Shown here piece by piece: positions 32,650-45,700 of a stretch of 64,000 nucleotides of DNA (within the stretch, counting starts at the first letter, position 1; each line of letters starts with the position of its first letter). The translations under genes and the position numbers were made by a program. The stretch lies in NCBI GenBank assembly GCA_020631735.1, contig CM036160.1, positions 124,001 through 188,000 of the forward strand. Direction: 5' to 3'. The DNA is from Saccharum officinarum (taxonomy: Eukaryota; Streptophyta; Magnoliopsida; Poales; Poaceae). The notes beneath the pieces are model-generated. The model was given only the letters and a program-made list of their open reading frames with translations, was not told the origin of the DNA and made no database searches.

Positions 32650-35636
32650 AGACTAGTGCTCCCAATACTCCCAACAAGTGTTTCCGATGTGGAAAAGAAG
32701 GTCACTTGTCTTACAATTGCCCGGAGAATCTTAACCAGCAGACTCCCCAGAGACAGAGCAGCCACCAGAAGACCGCACCTAACTCAGGAAGGGTGAATCA
32801 CTTGTCCCAGGAAACTGCAGTGGAGGAGCCAGAAGTTATGCTTGGTACGTTCGATGTCCACTCTACTCCCGCCACTGTTCTTTTTGATTCTGGAGCATCA
32901 CATTCTTTCATATCGCAATCATTTGTTAGAATACATAGAATCCATTTGTGTGCCATGAAGAATCCTATCTTAGTAAACTCACCTGGTGGAAGCATGCCAG
33001 CATCTTATCGCTGTCTTCCTATTAGTCTCAACTTAAGGGGGGTAGAGTTTACAGTTAGCCCTATAGTATTGAGAACAGCTGGGATTGATCTTATATTGGG
33101 AATGGATTGGATGATGCAACAACAAGCAGAGATTCAGTGTAAGGATAAATCAGTTGTACTGACAACACCAAAGGGTGATAGAATCAAGGTTGAAGTAAAA
33201 GTGCAAAAACAAGAGACTGCTACAGTGAACCAGCTCAATGATGGTGCCAACCAGGAAGATCCAGTTGTGGAGGAGTTTCCAGATGTGTTTCCAGAGGAAT
33301 TGCCAGGTATGCCACCAGACCGTGACATTGAATTTATTATTGAATTATTACCTGGAACTGCACCTATAGCTAAGCGTCCATATAGAATGGGAGTAAATGA
33401 ATTAGAAGAACTTAAGAAACAAATCAAGGAGTTGCAGGATAAGGGTTTTATTCGTCCTAGTTCTTCACCTTGGGGAGCACCAGTGATTTTTGTGGATAAG
33501 AAAGATGGAACTCAGAGGATGTGTGTAGATTATCGGTCTCTTAATGAGGTTACTATTAAGAACAAGTACCCATTACCTAGGATTGATGACCTGTTCGATC
33601 AGTTGAGAGGAGCTTGTGTATTTTCCAAGATTGATCTTCGCTCTGGATATCATCAATTGAAGATTCGTGCCAGGGATATACCCAAGACAGCTTTTACCAC
33701 ACGGTATGGGTTGTATGAGTATACAGTGATGTCTTTTGGTCTGACTAATGCCCCTGCATACTTTATGTATTTGATGAATAAGGTATTCATGGAATATCTG
33801 GATAAGTTTGTAGTGGTATTCATCGATGATATTCTAGTATTTTCCAAGACTGAGGAAGAACATGCGGAACATTTGAGGTTGGTCTTGCAGAAGCTCAGAG
33901 AACACCAACTATATGCAAAGAGGAGTAAATGTGAGTTTTGGTTGAAGGAAGTTTCTTTTCTGGGTCATATTGTCTCTAATGGAGGAATATCAGTAGATCC
34001 TGGTAAGGTGAAAGATGTATTGAATTGGAAACCACCCATCAATGTGAGTGAGATCCGTAGCTTCTTGGGATTAGCTGGTTATTATAGAAGATTTATAGAG
34101 GGATTTTCAAAGCTTGCAAAACCAATGACTGCATTATTGGAGAAGAATGCCAAGTTTGTGTGGTCCGAGAAGTGTCAGGCCAATTTTGAGGAGCTAAAGA
34201 AGAGATTGACGACTGCACCCGTCTTAGTTTTGCCAGATCTGAGTAAACCTTTCTCTATCTATTGTGATGCATCTCGATTGGGTTTGGGATGTGTACTGAT
34301 GCAAGAAGGTAGAGTTGTGGCATATGCATCAAGGCAGTTGAGGAAGCATGAGTTAAATTACCCTACTCATGATTTGGAATTAGCTGCAGTAGTTCATGCA
34401 TTAAAGATATGGAGACATTATTTGATTGGACACAAGAGTGATATATACACTGATCACAAGAGTTTAAGGTATATCTTCACTCAAACGGATCTGAACTTGA
34501 GGCAGCGTAGATGGTTGGAGTTGATAAAAGACTATGATCTAGAGGTGCATTATCATCCAGGAAAGGCCAACGTTGTTGCTGATGCTCTTAGTAGGAAAAG
34601 TTATGCAAATGAAATACAAGTAATGCTTATGCCAAAGGAATTATGTGCCGAGTGCAAGTATTTGAACTTAGGATTTACTACCAATGCAGTGGAATTAGTA
34701 TTAGAGCCTACTCTAGAGCAAGAGATCCGTAAAGGTCAGCAGAAGGATGAAAAGTTGAGGGAGATAGCTGAAAACATAGCGAAAGGTAAATCTCCAGGGT
34801 TCCGTAAGGATGATAATGGTACGCTATGGTTTGGAAAAAGGCTGTGTGTGCCTGAAGATAAGGATATCAGAATGGTAATTCTGCGTGAAGCTCATGAGTC
34901 AGCTTATTCCATACATCCGGGGAGTACTAAGATGTATTTGGATCTGAAAGAGAAATATTGGTGGTACGGTTTAAAGAGAGATGTTGCTGAGTATGTTGCT
35001 CTGTGTGATACTTGTCAAAGAGTGAAAGCGGAACATCAGAGACCTGCAGGATTGTTACAGCCTATGCAGATACCCGAGTGGAAATGGGAAGAGGTTGGTA
35101 TGGATTTTATAGTTGGGTTGCCACGGACTCAAAGAGGATATGATTCAATTTGGGTGATAGTGGATCGTCTGACTAAGGTTGCTCATTTTCTGCCTGTGAA
35201 GACTACATATAGCAGTGCGAAGTTGGCAGAGTTGTATATGGAAAGAATAGTGAGTCTACATGGAGTACCTAAGAAGATTGTGTCTGATCGAGGTACTCAG
35301 TTTACATCTCATTATTGGCAAAAGATACATGAATCATTGGGAACCAAATTAAATTTTAGTACAGCTTATCATCCTCAGACAGATGGTCAAACGGAGAGAA
35401 TTAATCAGATATTGGAAGATATGTTGAGAGCTTGTGCTTTACAATATGGTACTAGCTGGGATAAGAGTTTGCCTTACGCAGAGTTCTCTTATAACAATAG
35501 TTATCAGAAGAGTCTTCAAATGGCACCGTTTGAGGCTCTGTATGGACGAAAGTGTAGAACCCCGTTGTTCTGGAATCAGACAGGGGAGAGTCAAGTGTAT
35601 GGGCCTGATGTATTAAAGATGCTGAAAAGAAAGTGA
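32646..35636 (+). CDS. Pol of the Tekay-like element (zinc knuckle to integrase)
   Basis: A 996-codon frame: zinc knuckle [14 protein letters not shown] (C12, C15, H20, C25), protease LFDSGAS, reverse transcriptase with [13 protein letters not shown] and [10 protein letters not shown], RNase H from [10 protein letters not shown] to ADALSRK, integrase HHCC ([10 protein letters not shown]...CDTCQRVK) and DDE core ([31 protein letters not shown]). It ends early after DVLK because one base is missing near 35618. The remainder is in the next frame at 35633-36139. As written the copy cannot make a full polyprotein. Confidence 0.93.
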   Translation: MKTSAPNTPNKCFRCGKEGHLSYNCPENLNQQTPQRQSSHQKTAPNSGRVNHLSQETAVEEPEVMLGTFDVHSTPATVLFDSGASHSFISQSFVRIHRIHLCAMKNPILVNSPGGSMPASYRCLPISLNLRGVEFTVSPIVLRTAGIDLILGMDWMMQQQAEIQCKDKSVVLTTPKGDRIKVEVKVQKQETATVNQLNDGANQEDPVVEEFPDVFPEELPGMPPDRDIEFIIELLPGTAPIAKRPYRMGVNELEELKKQIKELQDKGFIRPSSSPWGAPVIFVDKKDGTQRMCVDYRSLNEVTIKNKYPLPRIDDLFDQLRGACVFSKIDLRSGYHQLKIRARDIPKTAFTTRYGLYEYTVMSFGLTNAPAYFMYLMNKVFMEYLDKFVVVFIDDILVFSKTEEEHAEHLRLVLQKLREHQLYAKRSKCEFWLKEVSFLGHIVSNGGISVDPGKVKDVLNWKPPINVSEIRSFLGLAGYYRRFIEGFSKLAKPMTALLEKNAKFVWSEKCQANFEELKKRLTTAPVLVLPDLSKPFSIYCDASRLGLGCVLMQEGRVVAYASRQLRKHELNYPTHDLELAAVVHALKIWRHYLIGHKSDIYTDHKSLRYIFTQTDLNLRQRRWLELIKDYDLEVHYHPGKANVVADALSRKSYANEIQVMLMPKELCAECKYLNLGFTTNAVELVLEPTLEQEIRKGQQKDEKLREIAENIAKGKSPGFRKDDNGTLWFGKRLCVPEDKDIRMVILREAHESAYSIHPGSTKMYLDLKEKYWWYGLKRDVAEYVALCDTCQRVKAEHQRPAGLLQPMQIPEWKWEEVGMDFIVGLPRTQRGYDSIWVIVDRLTKVAHFLPVKTTYSSAKLAELYMERIVSLHGVPKKIVSDRGTQFTSHYWQKIHESLGTKLNFSTAYHPQTDGQTERINQILEDMLRACALQYGTSWDKSLPYAEFSYNNSYQKSLQMAPFEALYGRKCRTPLFWNQTGESQVYGPDVLKMLKRK

Positions 35637-36139
35637 GAATGATTAGAGATAATCTAAAAATAGCACAGTCCAGACAGAAAAGCTATGCTGATACTCGCAG
35701 AAGGGAGTTGACTTTTGAGGTAGGGGATTATGTATATTTGAAAGTATCGCCAATGAGGAGTGTGAAGAGGTTCAACATGAAGGGTAAATTGGCACCAAGA
35801 TATATTGGACCTTTCAAGATTATAGAGAGACGTGGTGAAGTGGCATATCAGTTGGAATTACCTGAAAGTTTGGCAGGTGTACATGATGTGTTCCATGTGT
35901 CTCAATTGAAGAAATGTTTACGAGTACCAGAGGAGCAGATTCCATTAGAGGAACTCACTGTTAAGGAGGATCTTACATATGAAGAGTTTCCGGTTAAAAT
36001 TTTAGAGACTGCGGACAGAGTCACAAGAAGTAGAACAATCAAAATGTGTAAAGTACAATGGAATCGGTACACAGCAGAAGAGGCTACTTGGGAACGAGAA
36101 GAGGATCTGAGAAAAACCTACCCGCAACTGTTTGAGTAA
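35633..36139 (+). CDS. Integrase C-terminus and chromodomain of the Tekay-like element
   Basis: Continues pol after the frame break: [19 protein letters not shown], the GPY/F-like module ([29 protein letters not shown]) and a terminal chromodomain ([16 protein letters not shown]). Stop TAA. In chromoviruses this domain steers integration towards heterochromatin, which fits the nested setting. Confidence 0.9.
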   Translation: MRMIRDNLKIAQSRQKSYADTRRRELTFEVGDYVYLKVSPMRSVKRFNMKGKLAPRYIGPFKIIERRGEVAYQLELPESLAGVHDVFHVSQLKKCLRVPEEQIPLEELTVKEDLTYEEFPVKILETADRVTRSRTIKMCKVQWNRYTAEEATWEREEDLRKTYPQLFE

Positions 36140-36149
36140 GCATCGGTCG

Positions 36150-36186
36150 AATCTCGGGACGAGATTCATCTTAAGGGGGGTAGAAT
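36150..36186 (+). other. Polypurine tract with upstream hairpin
   Basis: AATCTCG-GGA-CGAGATT, then CTTAAGGGGGGTAGAAT directly before the 3' LTR. Confidence 0.8.
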
Positions 36187-38940
36187 TGTAACACCCTAAA
36201 AATTTGAAAAGAAGAAAAATAGGAAAAACATGATTTTTATATTTATTTTTGTGAAGCATGCAAAATTTAGAATAAGAATAATTTTTATAAATTTAAAATC
36301 AAATATAAGGGTAGAAACATGATTGAGCATTCATGCTGCTGCATTTGAAGTTTTGTATTGAGTGGTTTGATTTAAATTTAAATTTGATGTGAAAATCAGT
36401 TGAAAAAGGAATTTGAAAAATTGGAAAAGGATTTCTTATTTTCTTTCTGCTCTTGGGCCGTTTCTCCCCGCAGCCCAGCGTGCGCGGCCCGCTCTTTCCT
36501 CTCTCCCGCGGCCTCCTTCTCCCCCTGGGCCGAGCCCAAGTCACGGCCCGACAGCCCGTCATCGCGCGCGCGCTCGCATCCCGCAGCGGCCGCGTTCTTT
36601 CCGCCCTGAGTCGCTGACATGTGGGTCCCGCTTGTCAGTGTCTCTCCTCACCTTTCCTTCTTCTTCCTCCGGCGTTTCCATCGACGAACGCCGCCTCCCT
36701 CTCTCTTCCCGATCCGAATCGATCTCCAAATCTCCCTCCTTTCCATAACCGGAGATGCCCACGGGCTATAAAACGAGACCCTCACCTCTCCGCCCTCATC
36801 CCGTCTTATCGGTAGCCGCTTTGGTGCTCGGGAGCTAGGTCACCGCGAGCACGAGCTCCACCGTCCGCCCCTCCAAGCCGCACGCGCTCCTTGCTTCATC
36901 CCCGGCCACGATTCTGCCCTAGGTGAGTTCGCGTTCGAGTTGTCTACCCGCAGGTGCTCTCCGTTCGCGTTTTCGTGCACCGTAGAGCGAGATAGGTTAT
37001 TCCGGCCATGGCGCGCCGCGGGAAGCTCACCGTCGGCCGATTCCGACCGGAGCGCCGCCGGTTTCCTCCCTGATCCGATTTGGACCGTCCGATTTGAATC
37101 CAACGGATGTAAATAGAAGTTACCGGTTCGTTTGTAAAATTGTAAAAGAAACCCTGAAGTTTTTAAGTTCTTAACCCGCAGTCCTAAAACGTAAAGCTCA
37201 GAGTACGCTTTGATCGGTTGAAAACGTATTTCGTTTCGGTAAATGAAAAATACGCTTTCTGATATTTACAGTTTTGCCACTGAGTTTGTTTTAGTCATAA
37301 ATTATCTGTTTTAACTCCGATTTGATCCATTCAAATTGCGTTAGATTCGTATTTGCGAGCTCTACGTGATGATAGAACTGTACAGTAGGTTTGAGATAAT
37401 TTATTTTCAAGTTTATATTAAAGTATTTATTTTTCTATAGGAAATCTTTGGAAATTCATAACTTTGTCGTTTTAGTTCCGATTTTCGTGATCTTCGCGTC
37501 TGTGTGATCCTAGCAAGTTGTAGATTCATTTTAAAGACTTTTTATTTTATTTTCTTACTGTTGGTGTATTGTTCTAATTATAGTCTTGTTTGTCTATGCA
37601 TGATTGCCTCTGGATGTGTGTTGTTGATAATGGTTGATCGAGTTTAGACGGTGAGAAATTCGTTGGAGATCAAGAGCTTTACTACGAGCAAGATCTTCAG
37701 GACCAGTTCGAGCAAGGCAAGTATAGCATGGGATTATCCTTGTTGTCCTATTCACATAAGCAAATAATATCATTATGCATTGTTTCCTTGTTAAGGATGA
37801 CTTAGTGTTGATCTTTCCTTGATACCTATTATACTGCATGGATTAGTATTGCTAGTGCTCAACATGAACTATGATCATGTAATTTTGACTAATGGAATAT
37901 GCAATAAACATTAAAAGATGATTTTATTACTGTTTAAGGGTTCTAGAGCATGGGGTTACTTTGGTGCTCTTGTTACTCTCCATAAGGACTCATCTATAAG
38001 CGACAATCCGGGATTTACAGTACAACTGTGGGGGCTATATGGCTCTGGCTTTAGTCATATAGAAGGACCTTTTCTAGCTTGTTAGAGGTATTCCTTTATG
38101 GCGTAAGAATGGCTTGACGAATCGGGTATAGTGCGGCCTCTGTCCTCATGTGTATAGGCTGCGTGTTATTGTGCCATCAGGAAGGGGGGCTCTACATCTG
38201 TTTGCCGAGTGAAATCTAATGACCCTAACTTGTTAGACGAACCTTCGAAAGACTTCATAGTGTTTACCCTGCCTGCTCACCTTGGTAGTGTTTTGGGAGT
38301 AATTAACCCGGGCATTTGGGTAACACGACTCACAGTGAAAGTGTACAACCTCTGCAGAGTGTAAAACTGTTATAACAGCCGTGCTCACGGTCACGAGTGG
38401 CCTTGGACCCTTATGGAATAGTTGAATAATTGTTTATGATTATGTTTTTGCTATTCATTAATCATTTCACATGGATCATATGTTTAATGTTTATATTGAG
38501 ACATTTTGATGCTATTGTTATGCTAAAATCATGCTAACTAAAAGCTACATGCTGATAAACCAATGAATATGCCTTTTTGAGCCTCATGAACCCCATGTTA
38601 CACTTGTTGAGTACGAGATGTACTTACGCTTGTTTATTTCTTTTACTTGGATAAAAATCCCGGATGGGTAACAGATGGAGGTAATAGTGACTACTACGCC
38701 TACTTCCCTGAAGATTACTAGTCTTGCTGTCAACCAGTCAATGTACCTGTGACTGGAGCTACCACGAGAGATTTTTATTTATACTTCCGCTACGTTTGTG
38801 TTAAGACTATGTGTTTAAATATTCGTGATGTAATAACATTTGTGATGATACTTCTGTTATAATTTGTGAACTTATGTGTGATTGATCTCTGGGCGCACAT
38901 AAGGGTATGCATTCCATTTGGTCGATAAATGGGTGTGACA
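36187..38940 (+). repeat. 3' LTR of the Tekay-like element
   Basis: 2754 bp, starting TGTAACACCCT and ending GGGTGTGACA. It differs from the 5' LTR by a handful of small changes in the GC-rich leader (for example near 36510, 36530 and 36690) and a few indels. Confidence 0.93.
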
Positions 38941-38945
38941 TAGTG

Positions 38946-41306
38946 GTGCTAAGAAATGCCAACAGCGCCAAAGCATACATCCCTAAGGAGAAGTTTGCTA
39001 GCTTCAAGATGAAGGGAGATGAGAGTGTACCGAAGATGTTCCATAGGATACAAGTGCTTGTCAATGATCTCAAAGCACCTAGTGAAGAGGTGAAGGACAA
39101 GGACTTCTCCCACAAGTTCTTGAGATGCTTACCTTCAAGATTTGGCATATTGGTCACTATTCTAGTGAGGAGTGGTTTGGACACCATGACACAAACCAAG
39201 CGTTAGGAGATGTGATGATCGATGATACATAGAGATGATGATGAGAAGGGAGAGAAAAGAATGAGAAGAAAGATGACAAGAAAGATGAGAAGAAGTGTGG
39301 CATTCAAAGCCACATCATCATCAAAGGGCAAGGCAAAGCAATATACTTTAAATGAAGATGATGGCTCAAGCTTTGATGAGATTGATGATGAGAAGATGGC
39401 TCTCTTTGTGAAGAGATTTAGCAAGTTCATGATGAAGAAGGGCTATCGGGAAAGAACGAAGAAGTCATCATCAAGGAGCAAGGATGAATCAAGGAGGTGC
39501 TTCAAGTGTGGTAGCAAGGATCATCTTATTACCCAATGCCCCTACAATAGTGAAAATGAAGATGATGACAAGAAGAGAAAGAAGGACAAGAAGGAGGAGA
39601 AGAAGGACAAGATGACCTTCAAGAAGAAGAAGGGTGGTTCATATGTGGTCACCTAGGATAGTGATGCTTCCTCAAGTGATGATGATGATAGTGATGATGA
39701 AAAGATCACCAAGAAGAAGGCTCTTACAAGCATTGCCATAAATGAGAAGCCTTCTCTCTTTGACACTCTATCAACTAGCTTTATGGCTAAGGCCACTAAG
39801 GTACAATCTCATGATGATGGATGTGAAAGTGATAGTGATAGTGATAGTGATAATGATGATGAACCAACTAAAGATGAACTAATTGACATGCTAGAAGATG
39901 CTAAAACTCACTTTGACATCAAGAGAAGGGAATGCAAAGACTTACGTAAGGAACTAAAAGCCCTTAAGCAAGCCTTTGATGAGCTCAATGCATCTCATGA
40001 GAGGCTAGAGGATGCCCATGAGAAGCTTGGTAAGGTTCACACTAAGCTGAGAAAGCTCATTCCACTCTTGTTGAGCAAAATGAAAAAGTAATTGTAAAAT
40101 GTGACATAGGCTTAACTTGTGATATAATTGATGAATCTAACTATAAGCCTATTGTTGTTGCTCCCACTAACCTTTTTATAGCACTTCTACTTCTACCTCA
40201 TCTAGTTGTGATAGTTTTACTTGTGATGCCTCACTAATGGTTGAGAATGAAACCCTCAAGAACGAGGTAAATGAGCTCACTCGCGCCTTAGACAATGCTA
40301 TGGTGGTGAGGCCCGCTTACTAAAGTGCTTGGTAGCCAAAATTTTTTTCAACAAAGAGGGATTAGGCTATACCCCTAAGAAAGGCAAGGCGGCCTTTGCA
40401 ACTCACAAGACTAGTTTTGTGAAGGGCAATGGTCGATTTTTGCAATAGATGCAAGCAAGTTGGGCATGTAGAGCAATATTGCAAGAACAAGAAAAGAACT
40501 CTAATGTATCATCAATCAAGTTTGATTCTTGTTATTTGCTAACCAAGGGTGTGAATGGAGTGAAGGCTAAGTTTGTTCCGTACACTAATTGTGGGCTCAA
40601 AGAAGAAAGCTATTTGGGTGCAAAAAGCTTGGTCACTAACTTTCAAGGACCCAAGCAAGTTTGGATACCTAAAAAGAATTGATCTTCTTTTGTAGTTCAA
40701 TTATAAGCCAGAGAAAGGCATTGGGTTTTTTTATAGTGGGTGCACTCAACACATGATCGGTGATGCAAGAATGTTCAACTCAATCAATACAATGACAATG
40801 ATGGTTATGATAATATCACATTGGTGACAATGGCAAAGGCAAGGTCAAGAGGCTTGGTAAGATTGCAACATCCAATGACTTGAGCATTTCTAATGTGTTG
40901 CTAGTTGAGGAGCTTGAACTTTAAATTGCTATCCATGGCTCAATTGGTGATCTTGAATTTAAGTGCATATTTGAAGTAGATGATGTAGGATCATAAGTGT
41001 AGATGGCTCTAACTTGATCTTCAAAGGCTTTAGATATGAGAATCTATACTTGGTTGATTTAATACTAGTGAAGCTCAATTGTCACATTCTTGTTCACGGA
41101 GATGTTCTAGTATGGGTTGATTATCGCATAGAAGGCTTGGTATGTTGGAATGAGAATAATTGAATATATTGGTTAAGCATGATCTAGTTAGAGGCTTGAA
41201 AGATGTAGTATTTGAGAAGGATAAACTTTGTAGCACTTGTGGAAGCGACAAACAAATTGGAAACACCCATCCTAACAAAAGCATAATGAGCACTAACAAG
41301 GCATAT
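38946..41306 (+). pseudogene. Decayed SIRE-like copia element (gag to start of integrase)
   Basis: The gag core (KMFHRIQVLVNDLKAPSEE...FLRCLPSRFG) begins mid-gene at the insertion point of the Tekay-like element. It is followed by a zinc knuckle (CFKCGSKDHLITQC), a Lys-rich tract, an Asp/Ser acidic run, a coiled-coil gag extension (39783-40091), a second knuckle (CNRCKQVGHVEQYC, near 40435-40475), a damaged protease (YSGCTQHM where DSGCTQHM is usual) and a GAG-pre-integrase piece (HRRLGM near 41120). At least one stop (TAG replacing a Trp codon near 39655) and several frameshifts interrupt it. The long gag extension with coiled coil fits the SIRE/Maximus lineage. It is cut off by the N gap. 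Confidence 0.8.
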
Positions 41307-41406
41307 NNNNNNNNNNNNNNNNNNNNNNNNNNNNNNNNNNNNNNNNNNNNNNNNNNNNNNNNNNNNNNNNNNNNNNNNNNNNNNNNNNNNNNNNNNNNNN
41401 NNNNNN
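41307..41406. other. Assembly gap, 100 N
   Basis: Exactly 100 N between a decayed SIRE-like element and the protease of a different, GC-rich copia element. The 5' LTR and gag of the latter are missing here. Confidence 0.99.
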
Positions 41407-41470
41407 TCACCCGGCGCCTTCCCTGCTACGGCGTGGTTCCACCGGGGTCGCCGGCTGGGATCAGGCGGCC

Positions 41471-41830
41471 TTGGCTCGCTCGTTCAGCACCATGGGCCTG
41501 ACCACTCCGGTCCGACCCGAGTGGATCGCTGATTCGGGGGCCACTACCACACTACTCTTGACCCGGTATACTTTCGTCGATTCACTCTCTCTCTTCCTCT
41601 CTTCCTTCATCATTATGGTCGCTAATGGTTCTTGTATTCCTGTCTCGTCTGTGGGTACCGCCGTTGCTCATGGCTCATTTCGTCTTCCTGATGTTCTTGT
41701 TGCTCCTTCTATGGTTCATAATCTTCTTTCTATTCGACGGTTTACAGCTGACATTCTTGTTCTGTGGAATTTGGCTCTTCTGGTCTACTGTAAAGGATTT
41801 GGCTTTCCGGCATCCTCTGCTCCGATGTGA
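41471..41830 (+). pseudogene. Protease segment of the Ale-like copia
   Basis: Contains EWIADSGATTTLL, the aspartic protease core, and GTAVAHGSFRLPDVLVAPSM-type text leading to the GAG-pre region. The frame breaks around 41730-41870, just before the inserted copia. Confidence 0.7.
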
Positions 41831-41874
41831 CAGCACCGGGCCCTTTACACTCTTCGCTTCCCGGCGGCTCCTTC

Positions 41875-42306
41875 TGTTAGTCGCTGGATTCACACTCTTG
41901 GTAGTAGCTGAATCCTTACTCTCATCAAGAGAGGATGACACTAGGAGTTGGGGCAATTTTCTGGTTTATTTCTCACACAAACTCAAACAATGCCATGCCA
42001 ACCTGAGGGGTTGGGGATACATATTTATAGGCTGCTAGCCAGCCAAGCATATGCTAAGATGCTAGTCTAAGATGCTAACTACTTAGTCTAAGATGCTGTA
42101 CTAGATGCCAACTGCTGTCCTAAAAGCAGATGCTGTCCTAGATGCCGTCCTAGATGCTAACTGCTGTCCTAAAAGCAGATGCTGTCCTAGATGCCGTCCT
42201 AGATGCTAACTGCTGTCCTAAAGCAGTCAAAAGATGCTGGACACAAAGATCATGTGCTGCAGCATGCAGCAGCCCTACAACACCAGCCACAGAGACTTAT
42301 CCATCA
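41875..42306 (-). repeat. 3' LTR (element sense) of the second copia, with two 49-bp units
   Basis: Contains two tandem copies of a 49-bp unit beginning CAGATGCTGTCCTAGATGCC (42127-42175 and 42176-42223). The other LTR has one. Confidence 0.9.
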
Positions 42307-42314
42307 CTCTCCCC

Positions 42315-42707
42315 CTAAGTCTTGTGTGGCTCCTTGTGGGGTATCTGGGCCATCCCGATCCTGGCGCGAAGTTCCTGGAACTTGACCCGCCCAAGGGACT
42401 TGGTCAGAAAGTCGGCGAGCTGGTCTTGGGTGTTGATGTAGTTGGCCCGGACACTCCCTTCCTCCAGGCAGCTTCTGATGAAGTGGTACCTCACCCGGAT
42501 GTGCTTGCTGCGCTCGTGGAAGACAGGATTCTTTGCCAAGGCCAAGGCGGACTTGCTGTCCACCCTGAGCTCCACTGCCTCTGCATCTCTACCAAGGAGA
42601 TCGCCAAGCAGCCGAGCCAGCCACAAAGCCTGAGTAGCAGCAGTAGTGGCTGCGATGTACTCTGCCTCGCAGCTGGACAGAGCCACCACCTGCTGCTTGA
42701 CCGACTG
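42315..42707 (-). pseudogene. RNase H tail of the second copia, after a stop codon
   Basis: VALSSCEAEYIAATTAATQ and RSKHIRVRYHFIR are the usual end of copia RNase H. The frame is the same as that of the upstream ORF, from which only the stop TAG at 42710-42708 (GKCPIS*, normally Trp) separates it. Confidence 0.85.
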
Positions 42708-45700
42708 CTAGCTGATCGGACACTTGCCGAGGAAGAACAGAGTCCCGCTGGTGCTCTTGCTCGTGTCGATGTCGCCGGCATGGTCGCTGTCGCTGTACCC
42801 GATGAAATGTGCCGCACCGGGGCACCTCGGGTAGTGCAAGCCGTAGTCGGAGGTGCCTGCGACGTAGCGGAGGATCCTCTTCACGGCCTGCTGGTGCTCC
42901 GCCGTCGGTCGCTGCATGAACCGGCTGACGTAGCCGACGGCGAACGCCAAGTCCGGTCGCGTGTGGACAAGGTAGCGAAGGCTGCCCACAATGCGCCGGT
43001 ACTGCGTCGCGTCCACCTCCTCCTCCGTACTCTCCCGACTCAGCCTCAGCCTCTCCTCCATAGGAGTGTGGGCTGGGTTGCAGTCGGTGAGACCGCCTAG
43101 CTCCACAATGCGCTTGACGTAGGCAGTCTGGCGAAGAGAGGTGCCGGAGCTGTCCTGGTGGACCTCGATCCCCAGGTAGAAGGAGAGAGGGCCCAAGTCG
43201 CTCATCTGGAAAGTCGCCCTCATCTTCTCCTTGAACGCCTCGATCTCCACCTCCTTGGTGCCGGTGATCACCAAGTCGTCGACGTAGATGCCTACCAGCA
43301 GGGCCTTTCCTCCGCTGCCCGCCGGTAGATGGCCGCCTCGTGTGGGCTTTGCTCGAAGCCCATCCCCTTCAGCGTGGAATCCAGCTTGGCATTCCACGCC
43401 CTCGGTGCCTGTCGCAAGCCATAGAGGGCCTTGCGCAGGCGAAGCACCTTGCCCTCCTTGCACGTAGACCTCCTCCTTCAAGTCGCCATTAAGGAACGCC
43501 GACTTGACATCCATGTGATGGACACGCCAGCCCTCCTGAGCAGCTAGCGCAAGGAGGAGTCGCACGGACTCCATCCGTGCAACGGGCGCGAAGGCGTCGT
43601 CGAAGTCGATTCCTTCTTGCTGGACGAAGCCGCGCGCCACCAGACGCGCCTTGTGCTTGATCACCTCTCCGGTCTCGTCCTTCTTGAGCTTGAAGACCCA
43701 CTTGAGAGAGATGGCGTGGTGGCCGGCTGGAAGATCGGCCAGCTCCCACGTCTTGTTCCGCTCGACGGCGTCCATCTCCATCTGCATCGCGGCACGCCAT
43801 GCCGCGTCCCTCTCCGCCTCGGCGAAGGAACGAGGCTCGCCATCGTCCTGTGCGAGGTGCAGCTCCGCCTCAAAGTCGTGTTGTGCCAGTCCAGGGACCG
43901 GCTGCTCGCCGAGGAGGTTGTCCACGGTACGGTAGCGCAGAGGCTCGCCGCCGTGGTAGGCGTCGATGCGATCCTCGTCGTTGGACAGCGGAGTTGCGAA
44001 CTCCACTGTGCGCTGCTCGTCGTGGGCCGAAGCTGCCGGTGCCGAACCTGAAGAGGTAGGGTCCGGTGTAGGAGAGCGAGGCGTGGCCGGCGGTGCTGGT
44101 GGTGGACTCGCCGGAGCCTGTGGACTTGCCGGAGCTGGTGGTGACGGTGGTGAAGGACTCGCCGGAGGTGGTGGCGAACAAGGTGGTGGGGTAGGCGAGC
44201 TCGGTGAGGACGAGCTGCTAGCTCCCCCCGCCTCCTTGAAGTGGACGTAGTCAACGACGAAATCGCTGGTCGTCGGAGTCGAGTCGTCATCCACCATCTT
44301 GCCCCACGTCCAACTTCGCCCCTCGTCGAACGCGACGTCACGCGTGATGCGCACGCGCCGTGTCGCAGGGTCGAGGACGCGGTAGGCCTTGGCGCCCTCC
44401 GCGTAGCCGATGAAGACCCCTGGCGTGCTCCGGTCGTCGAGCTTGCCGACGTGGTTGAGCTCCTTGACGAAGGCCAGGCAGCCGAAGACGCGAAGGTGGC
44501 TCACCGCAGGCTTGCGCCCGTGCCAGGCCTCGTATGGCGTCTTGCCGTCGAGGGCCTTGGTGGGGGAGCGGTTGAGCAAGTGAACGGCAGTCATCACCGC
44601 CTCACCCCAGTAGATCGCTGGCATCCCTCTCTGCTTGAGGAGGGCACGGGCGGTGGCCACCACCGTCTGGTTGCGGCGCTCGACGACGCCGTTCTGCTGC
44701 GGAGTGTACGGCGCGGAGAAGTGGCGGTGGATCCCCTCATCGGCGCAGTACGCCGCGAACTCGGCCGCCGTGAACTCGCCGCCGTTGTCCGTGCGTAGGA
44801 CCCGAAGCTTGCGGCCGCACTCCGCCTCCGCAGCAGCTTGAAGACGCTTGATGGCGTCCGCCGCGGCTGCCTTGGCGTCGAGCAGGACAGCCCACATGTA
44901 GCGGGACATGTCGTCGACGAGGAGGAGGAAGTAGCGCCGGCCTCCAGGTGTAGCCGGTGTCACGGGGCCACAGAGGTCACCGTGTACGAGCTCCAGCTTC
45001 TCCTTGGCGCGGAAGCTTGCCTGGCGAGGGAAAGGGAGCCGCCGCAGCTTGGTGAGGACGCAGGTGTCGCAGAACTGCTCCACGTGGTCGACGTGCGGCA
45101 TGCCCCGCACCATGTCCTTGCTGCCGAGCTGCCTTAGGGCCTCAAAGTTGAGGTGCCCAAAGCGCTCGTGCCACCTCCAAGCGTCGTCGTCGCGGCGGGC
45201 TGCAAGACAAAGAGGTTGCGCCACCTGTGCGTGAAGGACGTAGAGGCGGTTGCTCCTGTTGACCTTGACCAGGAGCCGGTGTCGATGATCCCAGATGCGC
45301 AGCACCCCGTGCTCGATCTCCACGCGCGATCCGCTCTCATCCAGCTGTCCCAAGCTGATGATGGAGTTCCTCAACGCGGGGATGTAGTAGACACCGGTGA
45401 GCAGCCTGTGCTCGCTAGTCTTGGCGACGAAGACGACAGAGCCGACGCCCTTGATCTCCACAGCGGAGGCGTCACCGAACTTGACGGTGCCTCGAACGCT
45501 TGGGTTGAGCTCGGTGAAGAACTCCCGCCGCCCGGTCATGTGGTGGGTGGCGCCGGTGTCAAGACACCACCCGTCGGCCTTGTCGTTGCCGGAGCTGTCG
45601 TCGAGGAGGGCGTGTGCTTTTGGCTCGTCAAGGTGGAGGAGAGCCGTTGCGGCCGGTGCCGCTGGAGGTAGTTCGATGCTCGCATGAGCAATGAACAGAG

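Larger units (their letters stand above)
27230..38940 (+). mobile_element. Full-length Tekay-like chromovirus (Ty3/gypsy), 11.7 kb
   Basis: Target duplication TAGTG at 27225-27229 and 38941-38945. LTRs are 27230-29986 (2757 bp) and 36187-38940 (2754 bp), nearly identical, so the insertion is recent. Order inside: primer site, an extra ORF, about 690 bp untranslated, gag, zinc knuckle, protease, reverse transcriptase, RNase H, integrase, C-terminal chromodomain, purine tract. Integrase last plus a chromodomain defines the chromovirus branch, and LTR size and layout fit Tekay/Del. Two one-base frame breaks (near 32500 and 35618) make this copy non-coding as written. Confidence 0.93.

Noticed and set aside
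41160..41501. Open frames crossing the N gap
   Set aside because: They run through unknown bases and join unrelated elements.
42127..42223. CRISPR-like regular repeat
   Set aside because: Direct tandem duplication with no spacers, in a plant LTR.
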